From contig NZ_VSFA01000021.1 in assembly GCF_008119785.1 (NCBI RefSeq), positions 24,893-88,892 on the forward strand: 64,000 nt of DNA. Reading direction: 5' to 3'. Source of the stretch: Micromonospora sp. MP36 (GTDB lineage: Bacteria; Actinomycetota; Actinomycetes; Mycobacteriales; Micromonosporaceae). The translations under genes were made by a program, and so were the position numbers. Shown here piece by piece: positions 33,300-41,818 of the stretch; position 1 is the stretch's first letter, and every line of letters begins with the position of its first letter. The notes beneath the pieces were generated by a model that was given only the letters and a program-made list of their open reading frames with translations, had not been told where the DNA came from and searched no databases.

Positions 33300-33472
33300 C
33301 GGCGACCCGGCGGTATCCGACGCCCGGGACACCGCCACCTCGGCGATCTGGCAGGTGCCCGGAGGCCGGCCCCGGATCGGCGACCTGGCGCGGTCCAGAG
33401 GTCGGGGACGCCGCAGGATCGGCGACGTGGCGGGGTCCGGGCGCCGGGAGACCGCCGGATCGCCGAGGTGGA
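33300..33472. repeat. degenerate tandem repeat, about 41 bp x 4.2
   Basis: Units begin at 33300, 33341, 33378, 33420 and 33461 with CGGCGA (last CGCCGA) and are 37-42 bases long. They share CGGCGA-x-x-TGGCGG, a GGTCC-like middle and a GGGAGACCGCCGGAT-like end. They are contiguous, with no unique spacers. The array fills the start of the 389-base gap between the flavin reductase and DUF485 genes. Confidence 0.7.
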
Positions 33473-33675
33473 GTTGATCGAGGCGGGGCCAGGAGTCGAT
33501 CTAGCGGCACGATGAGGCGACAGCCGGTGAGCGGAGTGACCTGGGTCACTCGGCGCAGGGGGGCGACCGTTCGGCGCAGCGGGTGACCGGCGTCGATCTG
33601 GGCCTTCCCGGGCTGGGAGCGTGCTCTCTACCGTGCGCGAAACTCCCCCACGCCTGCGAAGGTGGTGATCCACAG
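33473..33675. other. non-coding remainder of the gap before the DUF485 gene
   Basis: Apart from the palindrome at 33534-33551 and a direct repeat TCGGCGCAG (about 33550 and 33571), nothing recognisable is seen. A purine-rich GAAGGTGG about 10 bases before ATG 33676 may be the ribosome site. Confidence 0.45.
33534..33551. promoter_or_regulatory. 18-bp perfect palindrome, operator candidate
   Basis: GAGTGACC and GGTCACTC are exact reverse complements separated by TG. The palindrome lies 125 bases upstream of the DUF485 and acetate-symporter genes. Its size and symmetry fit a dimeric repressor or activator site. Confidence 0.5.
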
Positions 33676-34044
33676 ATGTCCACGGACACACCCGCGTCCG
33701 CACCGGCCGAATCCGCGGCGGAGCGGTATCTCGCCGTACAGCGGTCGGACGAGTTCGCCGGGTTGCGGCGCGCGCTGCGCGGCTTCGTCTTCCCGATGAC
33801 CGTCGCGTTCTTCCTGTGGTACGCGCTCTACGTCATCCTCTCCGCGTACGCGCGGGGCTTCATGGGCACGAAGCTCTTCGGGAACATCAACGTCGCCCTG
33901 GTCTTCGGCCTGCTCCAGTTCGTCTCGACGTTCGTCATCGCGTGGCTCTACGCGCGGTTCGCCGACCGGCGGATCGACCCGGTCGCCGACCGGATCCGCG
34001 CCGAGCTCGGGGAGGTGACCCATGAGCACGGTCCTCGCGGCTGA
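33676..34044 (+). CDS. DUF485 family membrane protein
   Basis: The protein has 122 residues. The N-terminal hydrophilic part has the DUF485 start (AERYLAVQRSDEFAGLRRALRGF), then two membrane helices (FPMTVAFFLWYALYVILSAY and INVALVFGLLQFVSTFVIAW) and a basic end. DUF485 proteins almost always precede ActP-type acetate permeases and are thought to be accessory subunits. The stop lies 22 bases inside the symporter gene, so the two are coupled. ATG 33676 agrees with family length. Confidence 0.9.
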   Translation: MSTDTPASAPAESAAERYLAVQRSDEFAGLRRALRGFVFPMTVAFFLWYALYVILSAYARGFMGTKLFGNINVALVFGLLQFVSTFVIAWLYARFADRRIDPVADRIRAELGEVTHEHGPRG

Positions 34045-35692
34045 GGCGGGCAGCACCACGGCCCGGAACCTCACCATCACGCTCTTCCTGATCTTCGTGG
34101 CGATCACGCTGGCCATCACCGTCTGGGCCAGCCGGCAGACGAAGACCGCGACCGACTTCTACGCCGGCGGCCGCTCCTTCTCCGGCTTCCAGAACGGCAT
34201 GGCGATCGGCGGCGACTACATGTCGGCCGCGTCGTTCCTCGGCATCGCCGGCCTCATCGCGCTCTACGGCTACGACGGCTTCCTCTACTCGATCGGCTTC
34301 CTGGTCGCCTGGCTGGTGGCGCTGCTGCTCGTCGCCGAGCTGCTGCGCAACTCCGGCCGGTACACGATGGCCGACGTGCTGGCGTTCCGGATGCGGCAGC
34401 GGCCGGTGCGGACGGCGGCGTCGGTCTCCACCATCACGGTGTCGATCTTCTATCTGCTGGCCCAGATGGTCGGCGCGGGCGCGCTGGTCGCGCTGCTGCT
34501 CGGCATCAAGCCGGGCACCACCTTCCTCGGCATGGACGCCGACACCGCGAAGGTCGCCACCATCATCCTGGTCGGCGCCCTGATGATCATCTACGTCACC
34601 GTGGGCGGCATGAAGGGCACCACGTACGTGCAGATCGTCAAGGCGTTCCTGCTCATGAGCGGCGCCATCGTGATGACCCTGCTCGTGCTGGCGCACTACA
34701 AGTTCAACCTCTCCACGCTGCTCGGCGACGCGGCGAACGCCTCCGGCAAGGGAGACAACTTCCTGGAGCCCGGGCTACGTTACGGCGTGGAGAGCGGCGA
34801 CGCGCTGAAGACCTTCTACAGCAAGATGGACCTGCTCTCGCTCGGCATCGCCCTGGTGCTCGGCACGGCCGGCCTGCCGCACATCCTGATCCGCTTCTAC
34901 ACGGTGCCGACCGCGAAGGCGGCCCGCAAGAGCGTGCTCTGGGCGATCGGCATCATCGGCACCTTCTACCTGCTCACCCTGGCGCTGGGCTTCGGTGCGG
35001 CGGCGCTTGTCGGCAGCCAGGCGATCACCGCGCAGGACAAGGCCGGCAACACGGCGGCGCCGCAGTTGGCCGAGGCGCTGGGCATCAAGTTCCTCGGCGG
35101 CGACCTGGGCGGCGCGACCCTGCTGGCGATCATCGCGGCGGTCGCGTTCGCCACCATCCTGGCCGTGGTCGCCGGGCTCACCCTCGCCTCGTCGTCCAGC
35201 CTGGCGCACGACTTCTACGCCAACGTGATCAAGGACGGCCAGGCGTCCGAGCGGCAGGAGGTGAACGTCGCCCGGATCTCCGCGCTGGTGATCGGCGCGA
35301 TCTCGATCGTCCTGTCGATCTTCGCGCAGAGTCTGAACGTGGCCTTCCTGGTGGCGCTGGCCTTCGCGGTGGCCGCCTCGGGCAACCTGCCGGCGATCCT
35401 CTACAGCCTGTTCTGGCGGCGGTTCAACACCTCCGGCGCGGTCTGGGCGATCTACGGTGGTCTGCTCGCCGCCGTGGTGCTGGTCTTCTTCTCCCCGGTG
35501 GTGTCCGGGGCGCCGACGGCCATGTTCCCGGACCACGACTGGCACTGGTTCCCGCTGTCCAACCCGGGCATCATCTCGATCCCGTTCGGCTTCCTCTGCG
35601 GCTGGATCGGCACCCTCGTGTCCCGGGAGCACGACGAGGAGAAGTACGCGGAGCTGGAGGTGCGTTCTCTCACCGGAGCGGGCGCGCACTGA
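34022..35692 (+). CDS. actP: cation/acetate symporter (ActP-like, SSS family)
   Basis: The protein has 556 residues and 13 membrane helices. The SSS signature includes DFYAGGRSFSGFQNGMAIGG, GDYMSAASFLGIAGLI, LGTAGLPHILIRFYTVP and TLASSSSLAHDFYANVI. The last (AHDFY) and the strong DUF485 linkage point to monocarboxylate (acetate, pyruvate, propionate) uptake with a cation. ATG 34022 has GGGGAGGTGACCC upstream and overlaps the DUF485 gene. A perfect palindrome 470 bases upstream may be its operator. The gene ends at a strong hairpin. Confidence 0.92.
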   Translation: MSTVLAAEAGSTTARNLTITLFLIFVAITLAITVWASRQTKTATDFYAGGRSFSGFQNGMAIGGDYMSAASFLGIAGLIALYGYDGFLYSIGFLVAWLVALLLVAELLRNSGRYTMADVLAFRMRQRPVRTAASVSTITVSIFYLLAQMVGAGALVALLLGIKPGTTFLGMDADTAKVATIILVGALMIIYVTVGGMKGTTYVQIVKAFLLMSGAIVMTLLVLAHYKFNLSTLLGDAANASGKGDNFLEPGLRYGVESGDALKTFYSKMDLLSLGIALVLGTAGLPHILIRFYTVPTAKAARKSVLWAIGIIGTFYLLTLALGFGAAALVGSQAITAQDKAGNTAAPQLAEALGIKFLGGDLGGATLLAIIAAVAFATILAVVAGLTLASSSSLAHDFYANVIKDGQASERQEVNVARISALVIGAISIVLSIFAQSLNVAFLVALAFAVAASGNLPAILYSLFWRRFNTSGAVWAIYGGLLAAVVLVFFSPVVSGAPTAMFPDHDWHWFPLSNPGIISIPFGFLCGWIGTLVSREHDEEKYAELEVRSLTGAGAH

Positions 35693-35703
35693 CGACGCCA
35701 TCG

Positions 35704-35739
35704 GGATGGGCCGGAGCCGTCGGCGGCTCCGGCCCATCC
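35704..35739 (+). terminator. intrinsic terminator after the acetate symporter
   Basis: Perfect 16-bp arms (35704-35719 and 35724-35739) enclose the loop TCGG. The next gene has its own -10 8 bases later. Confidence 0.85.
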
Positions 35740-35759
35740 GCTTGAGTAGGCTGGCCGGT

Positions 35760-36740
35760 ATGAAGGTTGCTCCCCGTTTCGGCCCCGGACACCGCATCCT
35801 CGTCACCGGCGGCGCCGGCTTCGTGCCGTCGCACCTGGTCGACCGGCTCATCGAGCGCGGCTGCACGGTCGTGGTGCTGGACAACTTCGTCACCGGGTCG
35901 AAGGACAACATCGGCCACCTGCTGGAGAAGCCGACCTTCACGCTGATCGAGGCGGACGTCTCCGAGGGCCTGCCGACCCACCACCCGGCCATGGCGGAGC
36001 GGTTCGACGCGATCCTGCACATGGCCTCCCCGGCGAGCCCCACCGACTTCGAGAAGCTGCCGGTGGAGATCCTGCGGGTCGGCTCGGTCGCCACCCTGGA
36101 GCTGCTGGAGCGGGCCACCGCCGACGGCGCCCGGTTCCTGATGGCCTCCACGTCCGAGGCGTACGGAGACCCGAAGGAGCACCCGCAGCGCGAGACGTAC
36201 TGGGGCAATGTCAACCCGATCGGCATCCGGAGCGTCTACGACGAGGCGAAGCGCTTCTCGGAGGCGGCCACCATGGCATACCACCGGAGCCGGGGCACTG
36301 ACACCGCGATCGTCCGGATCTTCAACACGTACGGGCCGCGGATGCGGCCGGACGACGGGCGGGCCATCCCCACCTTCATCTCCCAGGCGCTGCGGGGCGA
36401 GCCGATCACCGTGCACGGCACCGGCAACCAGACCCGGTCGATCTGCTACGTGGACGATCTGGTGCGCGGCATCCTGCTGCTGCTCGACTCGACCGAGACC
36501 GGCCCGATCAACTGCGGCACCGAGCACGAGATGTCGATGCGGCAGCTGGCGGAGACGATCGTGTCGCTGACCGGAAGCAGCTCCGAAGTGAGCTACATCA
36601 CTCGGGCCGCCGACGACCCGGAGATGCGGCGCCCCGATCTCACCCTCGCCCGTGAGCTGTTGGGATACGAACCGACCGTGGCGCCCGAAGACGGCCTTCG
36701 ACGCACCATCGACTACTTTCGCGGTCGGCTAGGGTACTGA
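35760..36740 (+). CDS. UDP-glucuronate decarboxylase-like / NAD-dependent epimerase-dehydratase (extended SDR)
   Basis: The protein has 326 residues. The Rossmann NAD loop VTGGAGFVPSHLVDRL has Pro where most homologues have Gly-Ser (FIGSHL). Asp of LDNF binds the ribose. The catalytic triad is Ser/Thr in STSEAYGDP and YxxxK in YDEAKRFSEA. RIFNTYGPRM and GTGNQTRSICYVDDLV are typical of UDP-xylose synthases, which turn UDP-glucuronate into UDP-xylose. ATG 35760 is fixed by TAGGCT (35747-35752) 7 bases upstream, with no ribosome site. It probably supplies a nucleotide sugar for the envelope glycans whose LCP ligases follow. A sugar 4,6-dehydratase or epimerase is the alternative. Confidence 0.85.
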   Translation: MKVAPRFGPGHRILVTGGAGFVPSHLVDRLIERGCTVVVLDNFVTGSKDNIGHLLEKPTFTLIEADVSEGLPTHHPAMAERFDAILHMASPASPTDFEKLPVEILRVGSVATLELLERATADGARFLMASTSEAYGDPKEHPQRETYWGNVNPIGIRSVYDEAKRFSEAATMAYHRSRGTDTAIVRIFNTYGPRMRPDDGRAIPTFISQALRGEPITVHGTGNQTRSICYVDDLVRGILLLLDSTETGPINCGTEHEMSMRQLAETIVSLTGSSSEVSYITRAADDPEMRRPDLTLARELLGYEPTVAPEDGLRRTIDYFRGRLGY

Positions 36741-36814
36741 CCCCGGCTGGGAGGACGCTGACACCCGGCTGCGCCTGAGGGCGGCACTGGTCCCACCGGC
36801 CTACCCTCGGTGGC

Positions 36815-38044
36815 ATGTCAGCGACCACGTCTGCCGACGCCCCGTTCCCGTACGTCAGTCGGAGCGCGGGGCGCGCCCAGGTGCCCGGCCCCGGCCGGAG
36901 CGCCACCGGGCGCGCCCGCGCGACCGACGCCCGCTGGTACCCGTCGTACGACGAGGAGCCACGCTCCGGCGGGCCCGGCAGCCCCGGTGGACCCACCGGG
37001 CCGGGCGGCCCGGGCGGTCCCGGTGCTCCGCGCCGGCCCGGTCCCCGCCCGCGCTGGGGACGCATCGGCCTGGTGGCCGGCGTCGCGGTGCTGGTGCTCG
37101 CGCTGCTCGGCGGCGCCGGTGCCTGGCTCTACGCCCGCAACCTCGACAAGGACCTGGCCCGGACCGACCCGTTCTCGGCGATCACCGGCGAGCGGCCGGC
37201 CAAGAAGGTCGACGGCGCGCTCAACATCCTGATGGTCGGCACCGACTCCCGGGACCCGGACGCCCCGATGGACAAGGCCGGCGAGTGGCGCGCGGACACC
37301 ATGATCCTCATGCACATCCCGGCCGACCACAAATCGGCCTACCTGGTCTCCATCCCCCGCGACCTGTACGTGCCGATCCCGCAGAACGCGGGGGCCTCCT
37401 GCGACTCGGGCCAGCGCAACAAGGTGAACGCGGCGTTCGCGTTCGGCGGGCTGCCGCTCGCGGTGAAGACCGTCGAGTGCTTCACCGACGTGCGCATCGA
37501 CCACGTCATGGCGATCGACTTCGCCGGGTTCAAGGACGTCACCGACGCCCTGGGCGGGGTCGACCTCACGGTGGACCGGACCATCACCTCGATCCACAAG
37601 CCGCACCGGAAGTTCACCAAGGGCGTGAACCACATGAACGGCGCCGAGGCTCTCGACTGGGTGCGGCAGCGCAAGCAGTTCCCCGAGGGCGACTTCGCCC
37701 GGATGCGCCACCAGCAGGAGTTCCTCAAGGCGCTGATGGACAAGGCGGCCAGCACCGGCACCCTGACCAACCCGAAGAAGCTGAACGACTTCCTCAAGGC
37801 GGTGACCGCCGCAGTCACCGTCGACCAGGACTTCTCGTTGACCGACATGGCGATGGAGTTCCGCAACCTGCGGGGCGAGAACCTGACCTTCATCACCAGC
37901 CCAAACCGCGGCGGGCAGACCATCGACGGCCAGTCGGTGGTGGTCTCGGACCGGGAGAAGGCGCTGGCGATGTACCAGTCCATCGCCTCGGACACCATGG
38001 CCGAGTGGGTGAAGGCCAACCAGCCGGGCGCCAACGGCAACTGA
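36815..38044 (+). CDS. LCP (LytR-CpsA-Psr) family glycopolymer transferase
   Basis: The protein has 409 residues. A Gly/Pro-rich cytoplasmic N-terminus (about 50-78) and one membrane helix (about 80-104) are followed by the LCP domain with LMVGTDSRDP, RADTMILMHIPAD, VSIPRDLYVPIP and the C-terminal EALDWVRQRKQFPEGDFARM. The conserved Arg/Asp residues that bind polyprenyl pyrophosphate are present. LCP enzymes move teichoic-acid-like or arabinogalactan-type polymers from the lipid carrier to peptidoglycan. TACCCT (36802-36807) is 7 bases before ATG, a leaderless pattern. First of three LCP genes in tandem. Confidence 0.92.
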   Translation: MSATTSADAPFPYVSRSAGRAQVPGPGRSATGRARATDARWYPSYDEEPRSGGPGSPGGPTGPGGPGGPGAPRRPGPRPRWGRIGLVAGVAVLVLALLGGAGAWLYARNLDKDLARTDPFSAITGERPAKKVDGALNILMVGTDSRDPDAPMDKAGEWRADTMILMHIPADHKSAYLVSIPRDLYVPIPQNAGASCDSGQRNKVNAAFAFGGLPLAVKTVECFTDVRIDHVMAIDFAGFKDVTDALGGVDLTVDRTITSIHKPHRKFTKGVNHMNGAEALDWVRQRKQFPEGDFARMRHQQEFLKALMDKAASTGTLTNPKKLNDFLKAVTAAVTVDQDFSLTDMAMEFRNLRGENLTFITSPNRGGQTIDGQSVVVSDREKALAMYQSIASDTMAEWVKANQPGANGN

Positions 38045-38248
38045 TCCCGCTCGGGCACACCACGCCGATCGGCGGTTGAGGAATCGCCCACTGCGGGCCA
38101 ACCGCCGATCGGCTGCACTCAATTAGCCGTTCGGGCATCTGGCCTGGACAAGCGCCGAGATGTGCGGGCGGAGATCGCCGAGGAGGTCGCGAGAACGGGT
38201 ACGGATACGTACAGTGGTCCCGCCCCCGATCATCGAGCTGGAGCACGC

Positions 38249-39439
38249 ATGCCGGTCCAGACCAGCCGTCGCCCTCCGTCACTGGCTCCCGGCGCACCCG
38301 GCCGGGTGCCGCCGACCATCCCCACCCAGCCCGGCCCGGGCGGTCGCGGTCCCCGCAACTCGAAGAAGCGGACCAAGCGCAAGGACCCGCTCTGGGCTCG
38401 ACTCACGCTGATCTTCGGTGCGGTGCTGATGATGACCAGCGGCGTCGCGATCGTCGGCAGCAAGGCGGTGATCGGCCAGGCCACCAGCAGCATCCAGCAG
38501 GGCAGCCTGCTCGGCGATGCGGGCAAGTCCGAGGCCGAGGGCGGCAAGAACCTGGACGGCCCGATCGACATGCTGCTGCTCGGCGTCGACGCCCGGGCGA
38601 GCTGGGCCGCCGACGACGTCCGGTCGGACAGCATCATCATCCTGCACATCCCGGCTAGCCACGACCAGGCGTACCTGATCTCCATCCCCCGAGACACCGA
38701 GGCGGAGATCCCGGGGCACGGCACCGACAAGATCAACGCAGCTTTCCAGTTCGGCGCGCAGAAGGGCGGCGGCTGGGAGGGCGGCGCACAGATGATGGCC
38801 AAGACCATCAAGAAGATGACCGGGATCAGCTTCGACGGCGCGGCGATCATCAACTTCGGCGGCTTCAAGAAGGTCATCGACGCGCTTGGCACCGTCAAGA
38901 TCTGCGTCAGCCACGAGGTCACCTCCAAGCACATGTCGTACGTCAACGGCAAGCCGATGTGGAACTCCGACGCCGAGAAGCTGGGCAAGCCGATGACGCC
39001 GGTGGTGCACAAGAAGGGCTGCCGGGAGATGAAGGGCTGGGAGGCCCTCGACTTCGCCCGGCAGCGCTACGGCCTGCCCCGCGGGGACTACGACCGCCAG
39101 CAGAACCAGCAGCAGCTGATCAAGGCGATGGCGAAGAAGGCCAGCGAGAGCGGCATGCTGACCAACCCGATCAAGCTGAACCAACTGATCAAGGCGGCTG
39201 GCGAGTCGCTCATGCTGGACACCGGCGGCGTGAAGATCGAGGACTTCATCTTCACCCTCAAGGGCCTCAGCGGTAACGACCTGGTCACGCTGCGGACCAA
39301 CGGCGGTAACTTCGCTACCGCGGCCAGCGGCCGGGAGATGCTCAACGAAACGAGCAAGCAGATGTTCACCGCGGTCAAGGAGGACAAGCTCGCCGAATTT
39401 GTGGCGACGAACCCGGAGGTCCTCTCCACCCGGAAGTGA
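38249..39439 (+). CDS. LCP family glycopolymer transferase
   Basis: The protein has 396 residues. ATG 38249 has GGAG 5 bases upstream; the frame is open farther upstream but without a ribosome site. After a basic Pro-rich start a membrane helix (LTLIFGAVLMMTSGVAIVGS, about 52-72) leads into the LCP domain: MLLLGVDARASW, RSDSIIILHIPASH, ISIPRDTEAEIPG, GFKKVIDALG and ALDFARQRYGLPRGDYDRQ. It is much more Lys-rich than its neighbour genes. It overlaps neither flanking LCP gene, so it may have its own promoter. Same predicted reaction as the other two LCPs, perhaps with a different polymer. Confidence 0.92.
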   Translation: MPVQTSRRPPSLAPGAPGRVPPTIPTQPGPGGRGPRNSKKRTKRKDPLWARLTLIFGAVLMMTSGVAIVGSKAVIGQATSSIQQGSLLGDAGKSEAEGGKNLDGPIDMLLLGVDARASWAADDVRSDSIIILHIPASHDQAYLISIPRDTEAEIPGHGTDKINAAFQFGAQKGGGWEGGAQMMAKTIKKMTGISFDGAAIINFGGFKKVIDALGTVKICVSHEVTSKHMSYVNGKPMWNSDAEKLGKPMTPVVHKKGCREMKGWEALDFARQRYGLPRGDYDRQQNQQQLIKAMAKKASESGMLTNPIKLNQLIKAAGESLMLDTGGVKIEDFIFTLKGLSGNDLVTLRTNGGNFATAASGREMLNETSKQMFTAVKEDKLAEFVATNPEVLSTRK

Positions 39440-39647
39440 GGGTGACCTGGCGGTAGCTGCGCCGAAAGCGGCCACCGCCGGGTGCCCGGCCCGTAGCCTG
39501 AGATGAGCAGGTCTCACGTCAGGGCTGCGGGGAGGGGCTGTCACGTTCAGGCCAGCACGGACCAGGCGCGGGCGGGGTCGACCCGCCCGCTGGCCCCGGT
39601 TCCTCCTCGGCGCCGGCCTCGCCCTGGTCCTGCTCGCCACGCTCGGC

Positions 39648-40565
39648 GTGGCCGGGCTGCACTGGCTCACCAACCGGTACGACCGTACGGTGGAAAAGGA
39701 GCAACTGCTCGCCCCGGCGGCCCGGCAACCGCGTACCGACCTGTCCCGCGGGCTCAACTACCTGCTGGTCGGCTCCGACCACCGGCCCGGCGCCAAGCCC
39801 GAGGACCAGCGCTCGGACAGCATCCTGATCGTGCACGTCCCAGCCGGGATGCGGCAGGCGTACCTGATCTCGATCCCGCGCGACCTGCTGGTCGCCATCC
39901 CGGCGGCACCCGGCTACGGCGGCGGCCAGGACAAGGTCAACGCGGCGTACGAGCACGGTGGCGGCGGCGAGGCGGGGGCCCGGCTGCTCTCCGCCACCCT
40001 GACCCAGCTCACCGGCCTGCGCTTCGACGGTGCCGCTCTGATCGACTTCTCCGGCTTCAAGCAGGTCATCGACCTGCTCGGCGGCATCCGGATGTGCGTC
40101 GACACCGAGGTCCGGTCGGTCCACACCCACACCCTGTTCACCCCCGGCTGCCAGCAGATGGACGGCACCCGGACCCTGGACTACATCCGCCAGCGCTACG
40201 ACCTGCCCGACGGCGACTACGACCGGCAGCGGCACCAGCAGCAGATGCTCCGCGCGGTGCTGGACAAGGCCGGCAAGACGCACCTGCGCAACGACCCGGT
40301 GCAGCTCGACCGGGTGCTCCGGGCGGTCGGCGGCGCGCTGACCGTGGACACGAACGGCGTGGCGCTGGAAGATCTGCTCTTCGCGCTCCGCTCGCTCCCC
40401 CCGGACGCGTTGCACGGGGTGCAGGTGCCGTCGTACCCGCAGACCATCGGCGAGGTCTCCTACGTGGTGCTGGACAACGGCGGCAACGGCCTCTTCGACG
40501 CGGTGCGGGCCACCCGCATGCCGGAATGGGCCGGGGCGAATCCCCGCTGGGTCAACCGGCTCTGA
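39648..40565 (+). CDS. LCP family glycopolymer transferase with uncertain start
   Basis: The LCP domain is complete (YLLVGSDHRPGAKPE, RSDSILIVHVPAG, ISIPRDLLVAIP, RTLDYIRQRYDLPDGDYDRQ). The first canonical start is GTG 39648, but it cuts the membrane helix (LGAGLALVLLATLGVAGLHW), whose first part is encoded upstream in the same frame. A strong ribosome site GGGGAGGGG (39529-39537) precedes the in-frame GTC at 39540, which would give a 341-residue protein beginning TFRPARTRRGRG. The true start is therefore probably a non-standard codon or a mutated GTG at 39540. A TAGCCT -10 lies at 39494. Third gene of the LCP row. Confidence 0.85.
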   Translation: MAGLHWLTNRYDRTVEKEQLLAPAARQPRTDLSRGLNYLLVGSDHRPGAKPEDQRSDSILIVHVPAGMRQAYLISIPRDLLVAIPAAPGYGGGQDKVNAAYEHGGGGEAGARLLSATLTQLTGLRFDGAALIDFSGFKQVIDLLGGIRMCVDTEVRSVHTHTLFTPGCQQMDGTRTLDYIRQRYDLPDGDYDRQRHQQQMLRAVLDKAGKTHLRNDPVQLDRVLRAVGGALTVDTNGVALEDLLFALRSLPPDALHGVQVPSYPQTIGEVSYVVLDNGGNGLFDAVRATRMPEWAGANPRWVNRL

Positions 40566-40593
40566 GCCGGACAGCCGTCTAGGCTAGGTAGCC

Positions 40594-40929
40594 GTGTTCG
40601 GACCCCAGGTTCCCAGCGTGCCCGCGTCGGCCGTGCCCGACGACACCTACCTGCTCGACGTCCGGGAGGACGACGAGTGGGCCGCCGGCCATGCGCCCGC
40701 CGCCCACCACCTGCCGATGACCGAGCTGCCCGGCCGGCTTGCCGAGGTCCCAGACGACCGCGAGGTGGCCGTGATCTGCCGCTCCGGCGGGCGGTCCGCG
40801 CAGGTCGTCGCGTACCTCCTGCGCAACGGCTGGGACCAGGTGCGCAACGTCGAGGGCGGGATGGGTGACTGGGCCGCCGCGGGCCGCCCCGTGGTCACCG
40901 ACGACGGGCAGCCGGGCCAGGTCGTCTGA
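40594..40929 (+). CDS. single-domain rhodanese
   Basis: The protein has 111 residues. It holds the CH2A-like start (YLLDVREDDEWAAGHAPAAH), the active-site loop VICRSGGRSAQ with Cys62, and the end motif NVEGGMGDWAAAGRPV. It transfers sulfane sulfur through a Cys persulfide. GTG 40594 follows TAGGCT (40580-40585) by 8 bases. GDPD starts 13 bases after its stop, so the two may form an operon, though no functional link is evident. The partner that receives the sulfur is not in the window. Confidence 0.88.
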   Translation: MFGPQVPSVPASAVPDDTYLLDVREDDEWAAGHAPAAHHLPMTELPGRLAEVPDDREVAVICRSGGRSAQVVAYLLRNGWDQVRNVEGGMGDWAAAGRPVVTDDGQPGQVV

Positions 40930-40942
40930 GGAGCCGGGCGGC

Positions 40943-41734
40943 ATGACCTCGCCCCTGATCTTCGCGCACCGCGGCTCCTCGTACGACCTGCCCGAGCACA
41001 CCCTCGCCGCGTACCTGCGTGCCCTCGACGAGGGCGCCGACGGGCTGGAGTGCGACGTCCGGCTGACCCGGGACGGGCACCTGGTCTGCGTACACGACCG
41101 CCGGCTGGACCGGACCAGCAACGGTCACGGGCTGGTCAGCGCGCGTACTCTCGCCGAGTTGGAGCTGCTGGACTTCGGCTCCTGGCATCCGGGCGCGACG
41201 GCGGCCGAAGGGGACGAACCGCTCGACGAGTCGCACACCCGGCTGCTCACCCTGGAACGGCTGCTCGACGCCGTGCTGGCCGCCGGCCGGCCGGTCCGGC
41301 TGCTGATCGAGACCAAGCACCCCTCCCGCTACGGCGGGGACGTGGAACGCCGGCTGGTCGCCCTGCTGCGCCGGTACGGCCTGGCCGAACCGGGACCGGA
41401 CGACCCCGTCCGGGTCACCGTGATGTCCTTCTCCCCACTCGCCGTACGCCGGATCCGTGACCTCGTGCCCGGCCTGCCCACGGTGCTGCTGCTGGAGGTG
41501 CTTCCACGCTGGATGCGGCTGGGTCGGCTGCCGTTCGGCACCCGGATCGCCGGGCCGGGGATCGCCCTGGTCCGGGCCCGGCCGCAGCTCGTCCCCGCGC
41601 TGCGGGCCGCCGGCAACCAGGTCTACGTCTGGACGGTGAACCAGCCGGAGGACCTGGAACTGGTGCTGGCCGCCGGGGTGGACGGCGTGATCACCGACCG
41701 GCCCGCCCGGGCGCTGGCCCGGCTGGGCCGTTGA
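40943..41734 (+). CDS. glycerophosphodiester phosphodiesterase family protein
   Basis: The protein has 263 residues and a TIM-barrel GDPD domain. Catalytic elements are FAHRGSSYDLPEHTLAAY (His9, Arg10, Glu near 17), LECDVRLTRDGHLVCVHD and the late IETKHPSRYGG and VWTVNQPEDL motifs. It hydrolyses glycerophosphodiesters to glycerol-3-phosphate and alcohol. There is no signal peptide, so it is a cytosolic form. ATG 40943 lies 13 bases after the rhodanese stop with GGAG upstream. It could also act on the phosphodiester predicted for the 8.5-11 kb operon, but that is speculation. Confidence 0.88.
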   Translation: MTSPLIFAHRGSSYDLPEHTLAAYLRALDEGADGLECDVRLTRDGHLVCVHDRRLDRTSNGHGLVSARTLAELELLDFGSWHPGATAAEGDEPLDESHTRLLTLERLLDAVLAAGRPVRLLIETKHPSRYGGDVERRLVALLRRYGLAEPGPDDPVRVTVMSFSPLAVRRIRDLVPGLPTVLLLEVLPRWMRLGRLPFGTRIAGPGIALVRARPQLVPALRAAGNQVYVWTVNQPEDLELVLAAGVDGVITDRPARALARLGR

Positions 41735-41818
41735 GCCGGGTCGAGCCGTCCCACCGCCGGACCCGCCCGCCCGGGCGAGGGGTGTCCCCGGGACCGGTCG
41801 GCGCGGCACACTCGGGAC

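Noticed and set aside
33300..33472. CRISPR array
   Set aside because: Units are contiguous and degenerate with no unique spacers, and there are no cas genes.
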